Source of the DNA: Coptis chinensis
Lineage: Eukaryota > Streptophyta > Magnoliopsida > Ranunculales > Ranunculaceae
DNA: 64,000 nt
Assembly: GCA_015680905.1 (NCBI GenBank)
Contig: CM027384.1
Coordinates: 77,161,501 to 77,225,500 of the forward strand
Direction of reading: 5' to 3'
The notes under the pieces were generated by a model. The model made no database searches, had not been told where the DNA came from, and saw only the letters and a list, made by a program, of their open reading frames with translations. Made by a program: the position numbers and the translations under genes. Positions 11,701 through 24,984 of this stretch are shown here, one piece after another. Positions within the stretch are counted from its first letter, which is position 1. The number at the start of each line of letters is the position of its first letter.

Positions 11701-14700
11701 TGCAACATTTTGCTTTCTCGTCGGTAAATCTTGGCGTGGTTTTCCATTATGAGAGTGTGATTTGCCAAGAACCGGTTGTGGTCGTGCAAAATTGTGCTTG
11801 TTCCTCTTCGCTTATTGTCCGCAGGTCCCAAATTCAAGAAGGCTGGTGATAATAATGTTCGACGCTTGAATAATGTCATCAGTCCCTTGTTGAATTGCCA
11901 AGCCCTTCCATTGGATTAAATACGCCAGCATAATGCATTTTCAGAAAAATGTTGTCGGTGGAACAATCGCCGCTTGGTCCCAGATCGACATGGTTCTTTG
12001 CAAACGCCGGGTTCCGTAATCCGCTCCTACATACCGAAAGTGAATGGTAAGAATGTTAGCCGCTCAAGAGGTGTATGAGGAGAACTGCTAGAAAACCCCA
12101 ATGTATCATGATAAGTGTTACAATGGTTGGTAAAGGAGCTGCCTTTTTCCCCGCACGCGCGATCGCATTCCGCAGAAATTTAATAATGCAAAAATCATTG
12201 CAGCTTAGTCCGCAACACCCGAGTAAATGGAGGAGTGGTTTGGTTATTTCGAAGTCTTAGATGTGCCTAGGACATTATGAGCTACCCATTGATCACGATA
12301 ATTGGTTCTTTTGTAAAGATCGCCGATAAACAATACGGTTTTTCCGGGTTGTATTCGCCGTGAAGGATAGTTGCAAACATCGATGCCGGATATTATCGAA
12401 AAGGTGAATCCGGGCGGTGTACTCCTTTGGTTTGTAATAGGAATTTGAAGTACCTCAGAGATGATTTCCATAGTTAATTCATGCTCAAGATCCGTTAGCA
12501 CGGACAAAGAATTGTCCGCTTTGGAAATAACCGCTTTTATAAAATAACAAGACCAATTCTCTGAATAAAATGTTTGCTTATGGTGTAAAAGAGGGTACCA
12601 TCCTCGACGAATATTTCAAAGGTCAAAAAAGATGAAAAAGACCATTTTGAAAATTTTCCATAAAATTTTGCTCGTGCACTAAAACTTCGAAAGTGAGGGC
12701 CATTAAAGATGGAGTGGTGAAAAATTATTTTGGAAAAAGGAAAGTTAAATATTTTGAGGTGTCTATCCTTGGTATAAATAGCCACCCATCCGAAAATGTA
12801 AAAGATAACGCTTCGAGGTGTCACAGGTAGTTAGACCACGTGTATCTTCTAAGATGTGCAAAAAGTGGATGAAGTGTAGATGAGAAGAATGGGGCATGTG
12901 ACAAGGAGTGCCCCTTAGTTAGTTTTTTTTTTTTTTTTTTTTAAAATAGAAGGACAAGGAAAATGTAGATATATATATCACAATAGGATGTAAGAACGCA
13001 TAAATGGTATGGAAACACAACATAATGTTACGATGACTTAACTACAAACCTAAATATTAGATAGAATTATATGCCACATTAACAACATGACTATAACAAA
13101 ACAACCGAAAGCATGAAAACTTGAGTAGCATATTCAAGCCGCCGCCGCTCAAAACTTTTCTAGTGCATCCATGAATCTTGAACTTGGAGTGATCTAAAAA
13201 CGCTTTTTAGAATAAGAAGTGTAGAGGGAAGAATAAGAAATGAGTGAATAGGGAGGAAGAGTTGAACTTATTTATAGGAAGAAAATTTCCGCTTTCCAAT
13301 CGCTTTTCCCGATCGCTTTTTAGATGTGGTTCATGACCGCTTTTCTCGACCGCTTTTTTTTTTTTTAGATGTGGTTCATGACCGCTTTTCTCGACCGCTT
13401 TTTAGATGCGCTTTCATTATCGGTTTATGAACGCTTTTATAAAACGTTAGTTTACGCTAAAATTTGTTGTTTAAGTATGACATTTAAAATATATTTATAT
13501 ATATAATTTATTATTATTACCAATATATGTTCCTACCTATATACTAAAATATTAGATATAGCTAATATGTTAAGATAGAAATATTTAGGAACCATGTACT
13601 ATTAAGCTAGAAAATTCAAACACGTGAAATAAAGTATCTAATAAAAATATTATACAAGACCGAATAAAAAACTAGCTACCGATGATCCTCCGTGTGTAGA
13701 GCGTAAGTCCCTGGGGCTGCGTAAGAAGAACCAGAGTCCCGCGACGCCGCGGCAAAGACGAGCTCCCGCGGAGGCTAACGCCCCCGATATCACCAAGAGT
13801 ATCCATCACCGAGCTCGAATCGATGCCGGCTCGCCATGAACATTCAATAAACCGGTTCCGCGAAGTAAGCATACCGGTCCTGAAATGTAGTCATGGAGGC
13901 TCTCATTTCCTCGCTGGAATTCACCCATGTCCGTCATCGACTCGCGGGGCGAAAGTGGTCATATCGGTCCTTAACTCGCCCAAGGTACGCCTCATCGATA
14001 CCGGGCGAAAGTGTACATGTCTCTCGACCATCGCTCACCGCACGTAGGGCCTCTATGGGTTGGGTGATCTTACTCATGGCAGCCTCATCAAAGTATGGTG
14101 GGTGAGAGGATCCTACGCTTAGCGCGTTCGGCAGCCCTAGGTGCCGGGGTTCCCAAGGGTCTTGTATGCATTTCTTAAAGACCAAAGATATTCTCATATT
14201 GTGGTATAGGAGTAGTGGGGTGGCGCATTTAAATCCCAGATTAATCATGACTTGCGCTACTAGAACGGCAAGGGGGCTGACCTAAGAGTGGCATGTGTGA
14301 TAATATCAAAAAGAAAGGTAACGATGCAGAAGTTACCCTTTCGCCCCGAGGATCCGTGAGAAGGTGGAGGAAGGTCTTGTTGATGTCGGAAGGCTTCGAG
14401 GTGCCAATGACGCTCAGTCCCACCATTGAGTCATCGCTAGCTGGTTACGCCGCGACCGAAATACCGATACGCCGCGATTTCCGCCGATGTTGTACTCTCC
14501 CTCGATAAGCGCGTCGAAAGCATTAGGTCGTGAAGTCCGTGGGTACACGGACCGCCGCCGAAGTCACCCGCGGGTCGACCAGTGGAATGCCCGCGGATCC
14601 CGAGAGCAACACCGGTGTGACTTCGTGGTCGCACACCCCCTCGACGGTGATCCAAAAATGGTCGCCATTAAAGCTTCCATTGTCGTGAGAATTTCATCAC

Positions 14701-16600
14701 CAAATCCTTAGAATAAAGCCCTCCATTGGCATATAACAAACTCTCCCATCCTCTAGAGTGAATTTCGTGGATCAAAGAATGGAGCAAACATCCCGCTTTC
14801 AAACAAATTTCCAAAAATTTTTCCACACAAATCCGCTGCTTCCAGCCATTGCTGATCTAAGAGGGAGGATGGCTATGGATTATTGATGAGGGGAGAATTG
14901 GGATGATCCGACGGAAGGAAATTTTGATCGAGCCGCGGAGGGTCTCGCGAGACCCTGGTTTTAGTGTGGGCCTGCCTCGCGGCGAGACCGATTCGAGAGG
15001 GGGGCAAGATCCGGTTTTAGGGAGACGAATCGTGGAATAGTGACGCTGTTATCGGGTTGGTTGGGTTTAAATGGGCCGAAAATCGATATTTGGGTTGGGC
15101 CAAAATTTTCGAAGCCCAAATCAAGCCTAAAGCCCGATTTAAACCTAAAAATCTAAATGCGCACTCCATGACTCGCTTTTGGTCTCGAATTGACGAATGA
15201 GATATCGAAACGATCGGCACGAAAAAATCTATCCAATTGTATGAGTCATTCTTGAAAGTCACAATTTTTTTTTTTTTTTTTTAGAAAAAGTGTAAGGGTT
15301 TTATTTACATACAAGGGAGATATACGTGAAAAAACACCGAATGTCCGTGGAGTCACCATCTTAAATCATAGACAACTGTCATGTCGGGCTCGAGCTTAAC
15401 CCAATCCAGCCGTGACCGCGGGCTTCACCTCTATGTATTATGGGGTTAGGGGGATTGACGGTATCCCCGACCGCGGCGCTTACGGCCTAATAAAATTGCC
15501 CTTTTACATACGGGCTATCCTCAAACCGCCCCAAGGGACTCAAAGTAACCAATTCTAGGGTTGGTCCGGTGGAATCCATTGCCCGCTTGTGTTCCAAGTA
15601 TGCAACATCCGAGGTTTGATTAATGATCCCTTTGTGCAAAACTTAATGCAAAGGGAAAAGGTAACAAAATAAACATATTTACAAGGTGAGTCTTTTAACG
15701 CCGATCCTCAAGACGAATCTTTTAACGAGTCTTTTTAACGCCGATTCTCGACCGAATCGAAGTCGCCGATTCTCAAGAAATCCCAACCTGGGAGAAACGG
15801 CGCTGGCGACGGAGATTATCCCGCGCCGGTGTTAGACAAAAGTATACCTTAAACCGGCTAGTATCGGATAGGAAGTCGAGCCTAGATGTATGGGTGTTTG
15901 GCAATGCATACACCAGCCCATCCTTCGCAAAGACGCCGCTTACGAGCAAAAGAACTACGACCATTCCCTATTCGTGGATGAGTGAGACTTACACCAAAAT
16001 GATTAGCTGAAGTTCATGAGGTAGAGAGTAGAAAAGGGAAGAAAAGGAAGGAGGTGAAATTTTAGGTACCCATCGCTTAATCGAAAAGCACGCTTTGCTC
16101 GTGGTTGCGTATCACATTTATAATCCGCTCAGAAAAGAGTTTTCGTGGACTAAGGTTCCGGGCGCTTTGCAACCACACACACTTCAAAGAACTTTGGAGA
16201 TCATAAGATAGAAGATGGCCCGGTTACCAAAAATGGCGCACTCTCTATAGAAACAAGATTGAGTACGCCAAACTAAACATCTAGTCCGTATACCGGATTC
16301 TCAAGAAGAGTCCGCTCAACATCCGTGAGCCGCATTGTGGTAATGTTTTAGGCGCTTGTCCATCGACTTGAAATTCACGTTATCTTTGATTCAAAGAAAG
16401 AGATTGCCCCATAATGTTTCACAACACCGACACAAAGGAAAGGACCGCACTCATCGTTTTTCAATTTACCAGAAAGATGTGTAACTGAGTTGTACAAGAA
16501 AACTTTTTGGCCAATTTTGAAATCCTTACGCGAAAATGTGCTTGTCGTGGCACTCTTTTCATATTAGCTTTGTAGGATTTCGAGATCATAAGCATCAATT
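8748..16600 (-). other. Athila region between integrase and 3' LTR (env-like zone remnant)
   Basis: Athila elements carry a long section after pol with an env-like reading frame. Here only short minus-strand coding traces remain, the best at about 10942-11455 and 12244-12507, which I could not assign to a family by eye. The rest is non-coding, with poly-T tracts near 9630, 12910 and 15270 and a short tandem repeat at 13300-13440. No host gene is seen. Confidence 0.6.
13300..13440. repeat. Short tandem repeat rich in CGCTTTT
   Basis: A unit of roughly 50 bp holding TTAGATGTGGTTCATGACCG and TTTTCTCGACCGCTTTT is present twice. The motif CGCTTTT or CCGCTTTT recurs on both sides. It lies within the Athila 3' internal region. 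Confidence 0.75.
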
Positions 16601-16636
16601 CAATCTCCTCCACTCATTTAATTGCAGCTTTTCGCT

Positions 16637-17400
16637 TCACCGCCTGATGATATTGTAATTGAGGCTTTTGATGGCCCAAAAGGCACGATGCTCAAGTTCA
16701 ACCGGCGATGACAAGGTTTTCCAAAACAATGCGTAAGGAGACATCCCTATAGGTGTCTTAAATGTCGCTCGGTATGCCCACAAGGCATCCGATAAGCCGG
16801 AGAGACCAAATTTCTTGATGGGTTGACAGCTTTTCTCCGTAATAGACTTTATCTCTCTCATTGAGACTTCCACTTGGCCACTGCTTTTGTGGGTGGTATG
16901 GAGTAGCAACCTTGTGAGTAACTCCATATTTCTTCATTAAAACCCAAAAATTTTGTTACAAAAATGTGTACCCCCATCATCGATGATAGCTTTGGGAACA
17001 CCAAAACGAGAAAAATGTTTTCTTTACAAATCTCACGACAGCCTTTATGGTCATTCGAGCGACACGCGAAAGTGCCTCAATCCATTTGGACACATAGTCT
17101 ACAAATACTAAAATGTATAGAAAACCTTGAGAAATAGGGAAGGGTCCCATAAAATCAATGCCCCAAACATCAAAAATTTCCACAATCAATATAGGATTTA
17201 GGGGCATCATATTTCGCTTGGTAATTCGACCTAGGTGTTGACAACGAATGCAAGCTACACAATGTTCGTGGTGCATCGCGAAAAAGGGTAGGCCAAGAAA
17301 ACCACATTGTAACACCTTTGGCCGCAGTTTTCTTTCCACTCAAATGACCTCCGCAAGATTGTTCATGGCAAAGGATAATACGCCGGTGTGTTCCCACCGA
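16637..17400 (-). pseudogene. Athila integrase remnant
   Basis: Fossil. Minus-strand translation shows the integrase core end with SGQVEVS, DALWAYRA, KTPIGMSPYALFW and PVELEHRAFWAIK (about 16640-16890). The middle core, with DVWGIDFMGPFP and a VDYVSKWIEA-like stretch, lies at about 17040-17200. A CVACIRCQ zinc-binding part lies near 17240. These motifs are typical of Athila integrase. Confidence 0.85.
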
Positions 17401-18729
17401 ATGCAAATAATTTAATGAGTTGGTCGAACAATACTTAAAGAGGTAGGGTTCATCCCGTAAATAATATTTTACAAAGGATAAGAACTTTTATGATCGACGC
17501 GACCAAAAGGAGGGGACTTCCTCAAGAATCAGGTAGTTAACGATATCCGCATACCATGGAGATGAGAAAATAGAGTACAAGTATTCGTCCGGGAAGAAGT
17601 CACCGATAGCTTCGAATCACTATCGATGTCACCAACCAGCCTTTGATAAATGGTCGGCTACTTACATTTTCGGTTCCTTTCTTTGTCTTTGATTTCCGTG
17701 GTGAATTCTTGTAAGAGAAGGATCCAAATGAATAATCGTTGTTTTAAGGCCCTTTTTCGCGAGTAAGTACCGAATCAAGCATGGTCAAGATATACTATGG
17801 TCGATGTTCCAACTAGGTAGGGCTTAAACTTATCCAAAGCATAGACAACAGCTAGGAACTCTTTCTCGGCCAGGTGGTATAATTACGCTTGAGCGCCGTA
17901 AGAGTTTTACTAGCTTAATAAATGACAACGGGTTTGTCGTCGCTGCCGCTGGCCTAGCACGGCACCAATAGCAAAGTCGCTAGCGCCACACATCAGTTCA
18001 ATGGTTGAGACCAATCGTGGGGTTGAATAATAGGAGCCGTAGTCGAGCGTTTTAGTGTATCAAAAGCTTGTTTGCAATTGAAATTGAAGTCGAATAATCG
18101 ATCCTTAAGCAGGAGATTGGTTAAGGGTCGAAAGCAACTTTAGAAAATCCTCAATGAATCTCCTCAGAAAACCCAAATAAGGGCCTAAAAGGCACGGATA
18201 TCCCGAATCCGTATGGGGAAGGGTAGCGTAAGAAATTTTAACAATTTTAGCTTTATCAACCTCTATCCCGCCTTTTGAAACAATATGACCTAGAACAAGT
18301 CCTTTGGTAACCATGAAATGACACTTCTCCCAATTGAAAACCAGATTTTTCTCCTCGCAACGCCAAGCTAAGACTTTGGAAAGGTTGATAAACAATCGTT
18401 AAAGGAATTTCCGTGAATGGAAAAGTCGCCCATGAAGACTTCCATATAACGCTCCACCATATCACTAAAAATGTGAAGCATGCAGCTGCTGAAAGTGCCC
18501 GGGCATTACAAAGACCAAAAGGCATTCGCCTCAGAAGCAAAGGTTCCAAAGGGACACGGAAAGTTGTCTTTTTCTTGATCGGGCGGGATCGATGACAATT
18601 TGGAAGTATCCGAATAGCCATCAAGAAAACAAGAGTAAGCATGACCGCTAAACGCTCTAGCATCCGGGTCAATGAATGGGAGAGGAAAATGATCTTTACG
18701 GGTTCCGCATTAAGTTTGGCGATAGTCAA
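17400..18729 (-). pseudogene. Athila RT and RNase H remnant, first copy
   Basis: Fossil. The minus strand has RT traces such as RRMPFGLCNA at about 18520-18560, and the RT thumb to RNase H connection with FNWEKCHFMV and GLVLGHIVSKGGIEVDKAKI at about 18240-18350. RNase H sequence follows to about 17400. The same region recurs at 36840-37780. Confidence 0.8.
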
Positions 18730-20330
18730 TGCAAATTCTCCATTTCAAAGGAATGCGAAAGTGGAGATGCATTCACCATTTTCATTTTGCACAACTTGAA
18801 TGCCGGACTTTTGGGAACAACGGGACAGACTAACCCACCACTATCCGAGATAGGGGTATATGATACCCGCGATCAAGTAAACGAGAACTTCCTCTCTCAC
18901 TACTTCCTTCATGGCGGATTAAGGCGGCTTGTGGTTCTCGTGGATGTCTTTGTGCCGCCATCAAGATGTATACGATGCGCGCATATGCTAGGGTCTATTC
19001 CCTTGATATCATCTAAGGACCATCCGATAATGGAGCGGTGTTCACGAATGACATGAATCAAACGCGGTCTCTTCGCCTCAGAAGTCAAGGAGCAGAAATT
19101 ATTATAGGATGACTACCATCGGATCGAGATGTACGCATTTCAAATCAGGGGTAGAGGTTTTAAACCGAGTTGGAGGATTGGGGATCAAGGATTCGTGGAG
19201 GGATCATCTCTTCAATGGAAAAGAGCTTAATCCGGTTCTTCCGAATTAGTTTGCACCGAAGATTAGGGTCAATAGTGGTACCGACTCTAATAATGCATGG
19301 ACATCCCTTTATGTACGAAGTCATCGCCAAACCCGGATTATCAAAAGAAAGAAATTGGTGTATCTCGTCCGGGGAAAAGAGTTTGTGAAATAATCATGTT
19401 CCGCACTATCAACCAAGCTAATCTCGCCTCCATTATAGGATCGAAACCGTTTCATTAATTTGAACACGCTGAGTTCGACGTAAAGGTTCCCGAAAGACAA
19501 TGTCATTGAACCGTCCCGACAATTTATGAGAGCGCTATAGCAGCTGCAAGGAAAGGACGCCCCAAGATGATAGGGATGGAGTCACAAGCTACTTCAAGAT
19601 CTAGAATGACAAAATCAACCGGATAGTAAAAAATCTTGACCTTTACTATAACGCTCTCTACTATGCCTTTGGGTATTTGATGGAGCGATCCGCGAAGTGC
19701 AAAGTCATATTGGTAGGTTTTAATTCATGAAGACCTAACCGCTTAAATAAGTAGTAGGGAAGTAGGGTTAACACCGCACCTAGGTCTAAAAGTGCAAGAG
19801 ATGTATAATTTGTCGCCTAACGCATGGTACCGCTGGGTCGACTGGTCCTTGTACTTTTACCACACCATTGGTAGTGGTAATCGAGGGAAACCGCCGCTGA
19901 GGAACGCTTTGTCGAGGTACATTCGTGACGCCGCTTGGTGGTGCACATGTCCTTCAAAAACTTGGCATGCTTCGGGCAAATGCTTTAGCGATCTAGGAAA
20001 GGTAAGTTTATGGTCAAATTTTTGAAGGTTTCACGGATCTCATCAAAATGTTCGCCATGTTTGTTCTTTACCAAACGGGCAGGGAACGGAGCTTTGACGG
20101 AATCGCGATAAGGATCAATGGTATCTTTTCCTAGGGACGAGGTGTAGATTTTGAAGGTACAACTTCGTCCGCTATAGGTTGCGAGGTAGAGTCGGAGGGA
20201 CGCCAGTCGGGCTTCCGCCGATTCCTCGCCCGCATAATGATATATATTATTGTCGATGGTTCGCCGTAACGAAGAGTGGTAATGGCATTTACCTCACCCC
20301 GCTTGGATTACTAGGTCCCGTGCATTGTTG
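18730..20330 (-). pseudogene. Athila protease and linker remnant, first copy
   Basis: Fossil. By correspondence with the clearer copy at 38392-38970, the aspartic protease part lies at about 19380-19830. The flanking linker sequences are non-conserved. The copy is decayed and only partly readable. Confidence 0.6.
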
Positions 20331-21780
20331 AGTTCAAAGGCGCGTTTTGTAGGCTTAGGGTTTGAACCGCTTTGCCAGGAACACGCCTTTGACTTTTATC
20401 CCGAAGCTAACAAATACAAGAGACCGCTGATAGAAGCTAGGATTTGATTCTCATTGATTCATGTATGTCGAAAAGTTTCACCGCTTTATCGGGCCGTGGA
20501 TTGTACCAAAGGAGCAAGCAGGAACTAGTTCACGGTTATTATTTACGGGTTGATTTTGGTAGCCATATCCTTGGTTACGGAACAAGGTTGCGGTTGTTTT
20601 GGTATCCCATATTTGGCGCTTTTGGGAAAATTACTTTGCCCTTTGCTGAAATTGTGGAGGATTTCCTTGACGATAGGAATTGTAATTCGCGGGTGGTCGT
20701 GACAGAACGCTGTTGCCACCGAGGAGCTTGTTGTTGACAAAGTGCCCAAGCTAAATTCGATGTTGTCGCCAAGGCATTAGGGATGTTGAAAGCACAAACC
20801 TCTTCAGTAAGGTCGGGAGGACACTCATATACCAAAGGACAATAAGAATCGGCGTGTTCGGACTTAAGCAAAGAGGGCATGGGGAAGCGCCGCGCCATGA
20901 CCTCGCTTGGGTTTTTGTTCATTTACTTGTACCGAAAGAGCATCGACCTTTTGTTTAAGGTCTCGATTAGAGTTTTTAATTCGATCGGTTTTGACCTCAA
21001 CATAGACGAACTTTGGTAGGAGTGTCTTTAGAAGATCTAGAAGAATCGTTTCCCCAATGGGTGCTTCGCGGAGGCCTGCTTCTCAAGAAAAGTGTATGCT
21101 TCAAGAAATACTTTGTCCATGAAACAACCGCCGCTCATGATATCTAATGTTTCCTTTGATGGTCGAGAGACCATTAAAAATGAACGGACTAATACAAATG
21201 TGTCGAAGTTGATGATGGGGACATTCGAGAAGTAGATCAAGAAATCTGCCCACGCCCGGTGCGATTCCCGGGGTGCCGGGCGAAAGAATTGAATCTTTGA
21301 AGCATTTCAGTAGTTTTCTTTTGAGTATAGAACTTTATCATGAATGCTTGAACAAGTTTGGCCCATGTGTCAATGGATTGGCGGGCGCTTTGTCCGGCGA
21401 AATAAACCGAAGCTTTATCGCCTAAGGTGAAGGGGAAACAACCTAAGCAAGACTTGTTCGTTGGTAACGGGTCGGATGGCGGAAAGTGGTGACTACTTGT
21501 TGCATCCGACGAAGATGATTGTACGGGTTTTTCATGGTCTAAACCATGGTAAACAGTAAACAAACCGAAAATGTTTGGCGGAATACTTAAAAATCACCTA
21601 CAATCGCGATCGAAGTTTAATGCGAAGCGTGTCCTTCCCCGTAGGGCGATATAGAACCGGAAAGGGGTTTCTCGACCGTGAGGTTTTTCTTCACCCATAA
21701 TTAAAGGAGATAATGGAAACGGAGATGTTTGACGAGGTTGATTTACTGAGGAGGAACTATGCCTAGGAGATAACATAAAC
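20331..21780 (-). pseudogene. Athila gag remnant, first copy
   Basis: Fossil. The minus strand shows the gag core FPFTLGDKASVYFAG, DTWAKLVQAFMIKFYTQKKT and LQRFNSFARHPG at about 21280-21450, the retrotransposon gag family (PF03732-type). More gag sequence runs towards the protease. The start of gag would lie near 21775. Confidence 0.8.
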
Positions 21781-22204
21781 AGCTTGTTTCTTGTATTTTC
21801 GACGATGATATGTAAGTTCTAATTCCTTATGTTTACCGCATCGTAGTCTCATACAAATATAAATTTTAATTTAGTGCTCATAAGGAAACTAATAATGACC
21901 GAGTTTTTAGAAGTTAGAAGGAGGAAGTTGAAACACGCCTTCCCCGAAATGCTGCTAACCTCGAAAGCAGGAAGCTAGGATAACGCGGAATATTCCAAAG
22001 AGCCGTGTCTCCCCGAGAGAATCGAGGGAGGTTGTTCGTATAGCACGCTCCTTAATTAGGCAACCTCAATTTTTTTCAAGTTTCCTAGGCAATCATGGAA
22101 TAGGATGATTTTATGATGGTGTATTATGCGGGTGTTATTAAGATGATTTAGATGAAAATTTTTAATTACTATGATTTTTTAATTTTTTTTTTTTTAATTT
22201 TTTT

Positions 22205-22239
<35 letters not shown>

Positions 22240-23088
22240 TTTAATTTTACGTAGTGTATTATGGAGACTTGATTACTTAAATATGCAATTAAAAACGATA
22301 GATGCCAAAATAGAAACTAACTAACATATACTAGTTTACGCAGAAAGTCTACCCATGCAAATCTATATTACCTATACATGCAACTATGTGTAAGTTATAA
22401 TGAAGTTGGGAATGTCAAGAACTAACTCATGCAATTGAATACCGCGGATGTGAATTGATGTAACATACACATACAAAAATATTCTAAGCAAGTGGTTTGA
22501 TGCTACGATATATCAAAATATATACTCAATCATATTAATTGTGTTACGGAATATGTGATGACGAACCACCTTTACATGCACAGAGTTCTCATGTTAACAT
22601 ACAAATATAATGAGGTAAAACAGGTTATAGCAATAATATCCTCGACAAAGTTTGAGGAGTTTAAGAGTTTGAAACCCAAGGCCCCGCGATTCCTCGTGAT
22701 AGCGATCGACTACTCCCCGAAGCTTATGCTTACTAGAAAAACAGACCCAAAGAGCCCAAAAGAGTAATCGAAAAGGAAAGTGGCTCAGACTGAAAACCGG
22801 AGTGTTGATACTCCGTGTTAGTTTCGCTTTTTTACTAATCATCTCGTCCGACTCTTTTGTCCGCTTAGTACTTCAAATTCCTACGGAGTACTTAGATCGC
22901 GGCTAATGAAAATAAACAAAACTTGGCTCACGCTATTTGTTAGTAGAAAAAAAAATTACGGTAAAGAGTTAGTATTGTAAATGTAAAATGAAAATTAAAA
23001 AGATGATGAGGTAAGGGAGGGGTTTTATGGATGTATTCCAGCTTATTACGTTAAGTCCAGAGTCCTTCGGGCGGCAAATGGGCGCATT
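21781..23088 (-). other. Athila 5' leader, first copy
   Basis: Untranslated leader between the 5' LTR and gag on the minus strand. It holds a long T-rich tract at about 22165-22238. The primer-binding site next to the LTR is less well preserved than in the second copy. Confidence 0.65.
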
Positions 23089-24984
23089 TGATAAAACGCT
23101 TTTTACACACGCTTATTGATTTTCAGCCATTTATTTCTTAAGTCCGAGGTCCACAAATTCAAAGTCCGAGGTCCACAGTCCAAGTCCAAAGTCCAAAGTC
23201 CAACGTCCGTGATAGTCGTGACGCTTTAGTCAAGTTACCTTTACTCACGGGATTGGTAGGATAGGTCGAAAGTAAGGGATCGCCCAAACCTTGGGCTCGG
23301 ATAGGTTCACAACCGGAATTACAACTTTAAGTGAGTAGGATTTTAGGTTTCTTTTAGTTGGTTTTAATTAAATTAACGGTAATGTAAATTACTTACTACG
23401 ATTAAATATAGGTAAACAAAAATGTAGAGAAACAGGGAGAGAGTTAATCATGCTCATGCAAGAATCATTTTTCAACAGCTTTTATTACTAAATCACTACA
23501 TCTCTAGTTCGCCTCGCTTCGAGACGACGCCGAAAGTATTGATCCCTAGTGCATGCCCACATCTCTAGGTCGATTTCACTAGCATAAGGAGTTTTAATAA
23601 TACCTCATCTCTCGTATATTATCTCCGCCCCCCCGCACAAGTTCACATCACCGACGAATTGAGAGTCATTCGACACTGCAGAGTCGCTACGACATTTTGT
23701 CGCTACGAGACCGCTTCCGAGCATCGCGATCTAACTTTGTACAGCCCTCACCATTTTGGGACCGGATGTTAATTCTATGCCTAATTCCTAAGTAGTGATT
23801 CTAGAATATTAACGAAGTCAATCCGATTTTCACACGAAGCAAAGATAACCCTCCCCGAGGGAATTAGCTCATCATCATAGCAGAATAATAAAACTTGTCA
23901 GATACATTAAGTAAATAAATGCAGACAGAAATTAAACAAGAAAAGAAATGACTCAAGTATTAAGGGTAAAATAACTTATCAGATTAAGTCAAAAATAAAA
24001 TGGCGTAAGGTAAGTAAGTATCGAAAGAAAAACTAAACGCGAAGCTAAAGCATTAATATGTCAAGACCTTATAATGAAGCGCTAACCCCTCATATATATA
24101 AAGCGGATGTCCCTTCACGTGATCAACAATTAAATTTTTTGTTTGTTTTTATCTAATTGAGACATTCAAAACTTTGAAATCAAAACTTTGTTTTCAACTG
24201 CGATTTAAAGTTTTGTTTTAAGTTTTTTAAACAAAACTTTTTATTTAAGATTTTGTTTTATAATTTGTTTCAATTCAAACCACCATATTGAATTGATACA
24301 CGGTCTTCTCTCTTGCAAGGTGGTATCAATTTGAAACCATCATTTGCCACCTACCTATGCCGACTCATCATGCCTTCCTCGGGCCCATAATGTGTCCACT
24401 TAGTGTGTCCAAGCGGGCGCCCTAAAATTTGGCTTTTTACTACTTTTTGTCCTTTTACAGAGAGTTCGCCGCCTCGCTCGCTATGGTAGCTTCACTAGCC
24501 AACGCCGGCACCTAGATTTATCCGATTTGAGCCTCGGAAGTTTCCTCGCCTTTTTATATGTGGGCCCGCTCCCGCGACCGGTTCTCGTTTTTTTGGAAAC
24601 TTCGCCTCTAGTCGCTTTTTTGGGCTTTACGGGATTGAGCGGAATTCCAATATTCCCAGATTCTTGTACTTGGCAGCTTCACTAGCCAACGCCGCACCTA
24701 GATTTATCCGATTTGAGCATCGGAAGTTTCCCTCGCTTCTTCATATGTGGGCCCGCTCCGCGACCGGTTCTCGTTTCTTTTGAAACTTCGGCTTTACGGG
24801 TCGAGCGGGAAACTCCAAATATTCCCAGTGATTCCTCGTGACTTTGATGCATGTTTTATCACTATCTTCATTTTAATTATGGAAACCCGCAAAAGTACGA
24901 AAATATAATTATTACATGATTATTAAACACATAATCAACCAAAATGCTATGTCCCTCGGGTTTAATATTACAGCTTTGGGTGCT
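23089..24984 (-). repeat. Athila LTR, middle copy
   Basis: Starts TGATAAAACGC and matches the outer LTRs to about the last few bases. Its right edge reads GGGTGCTATTGG where the outer LTRs read GGGTGCTTATCA, so the terminal bases are missing or changed. Foreign DNA follows directly. Confidence 0.85.

Noticed and set aside
13672-14711. GC-richer open stretches on both strands as genes
   Set aside because: They lie within the Athila 3' internal region, are short and overlapping, and show no family motifs.
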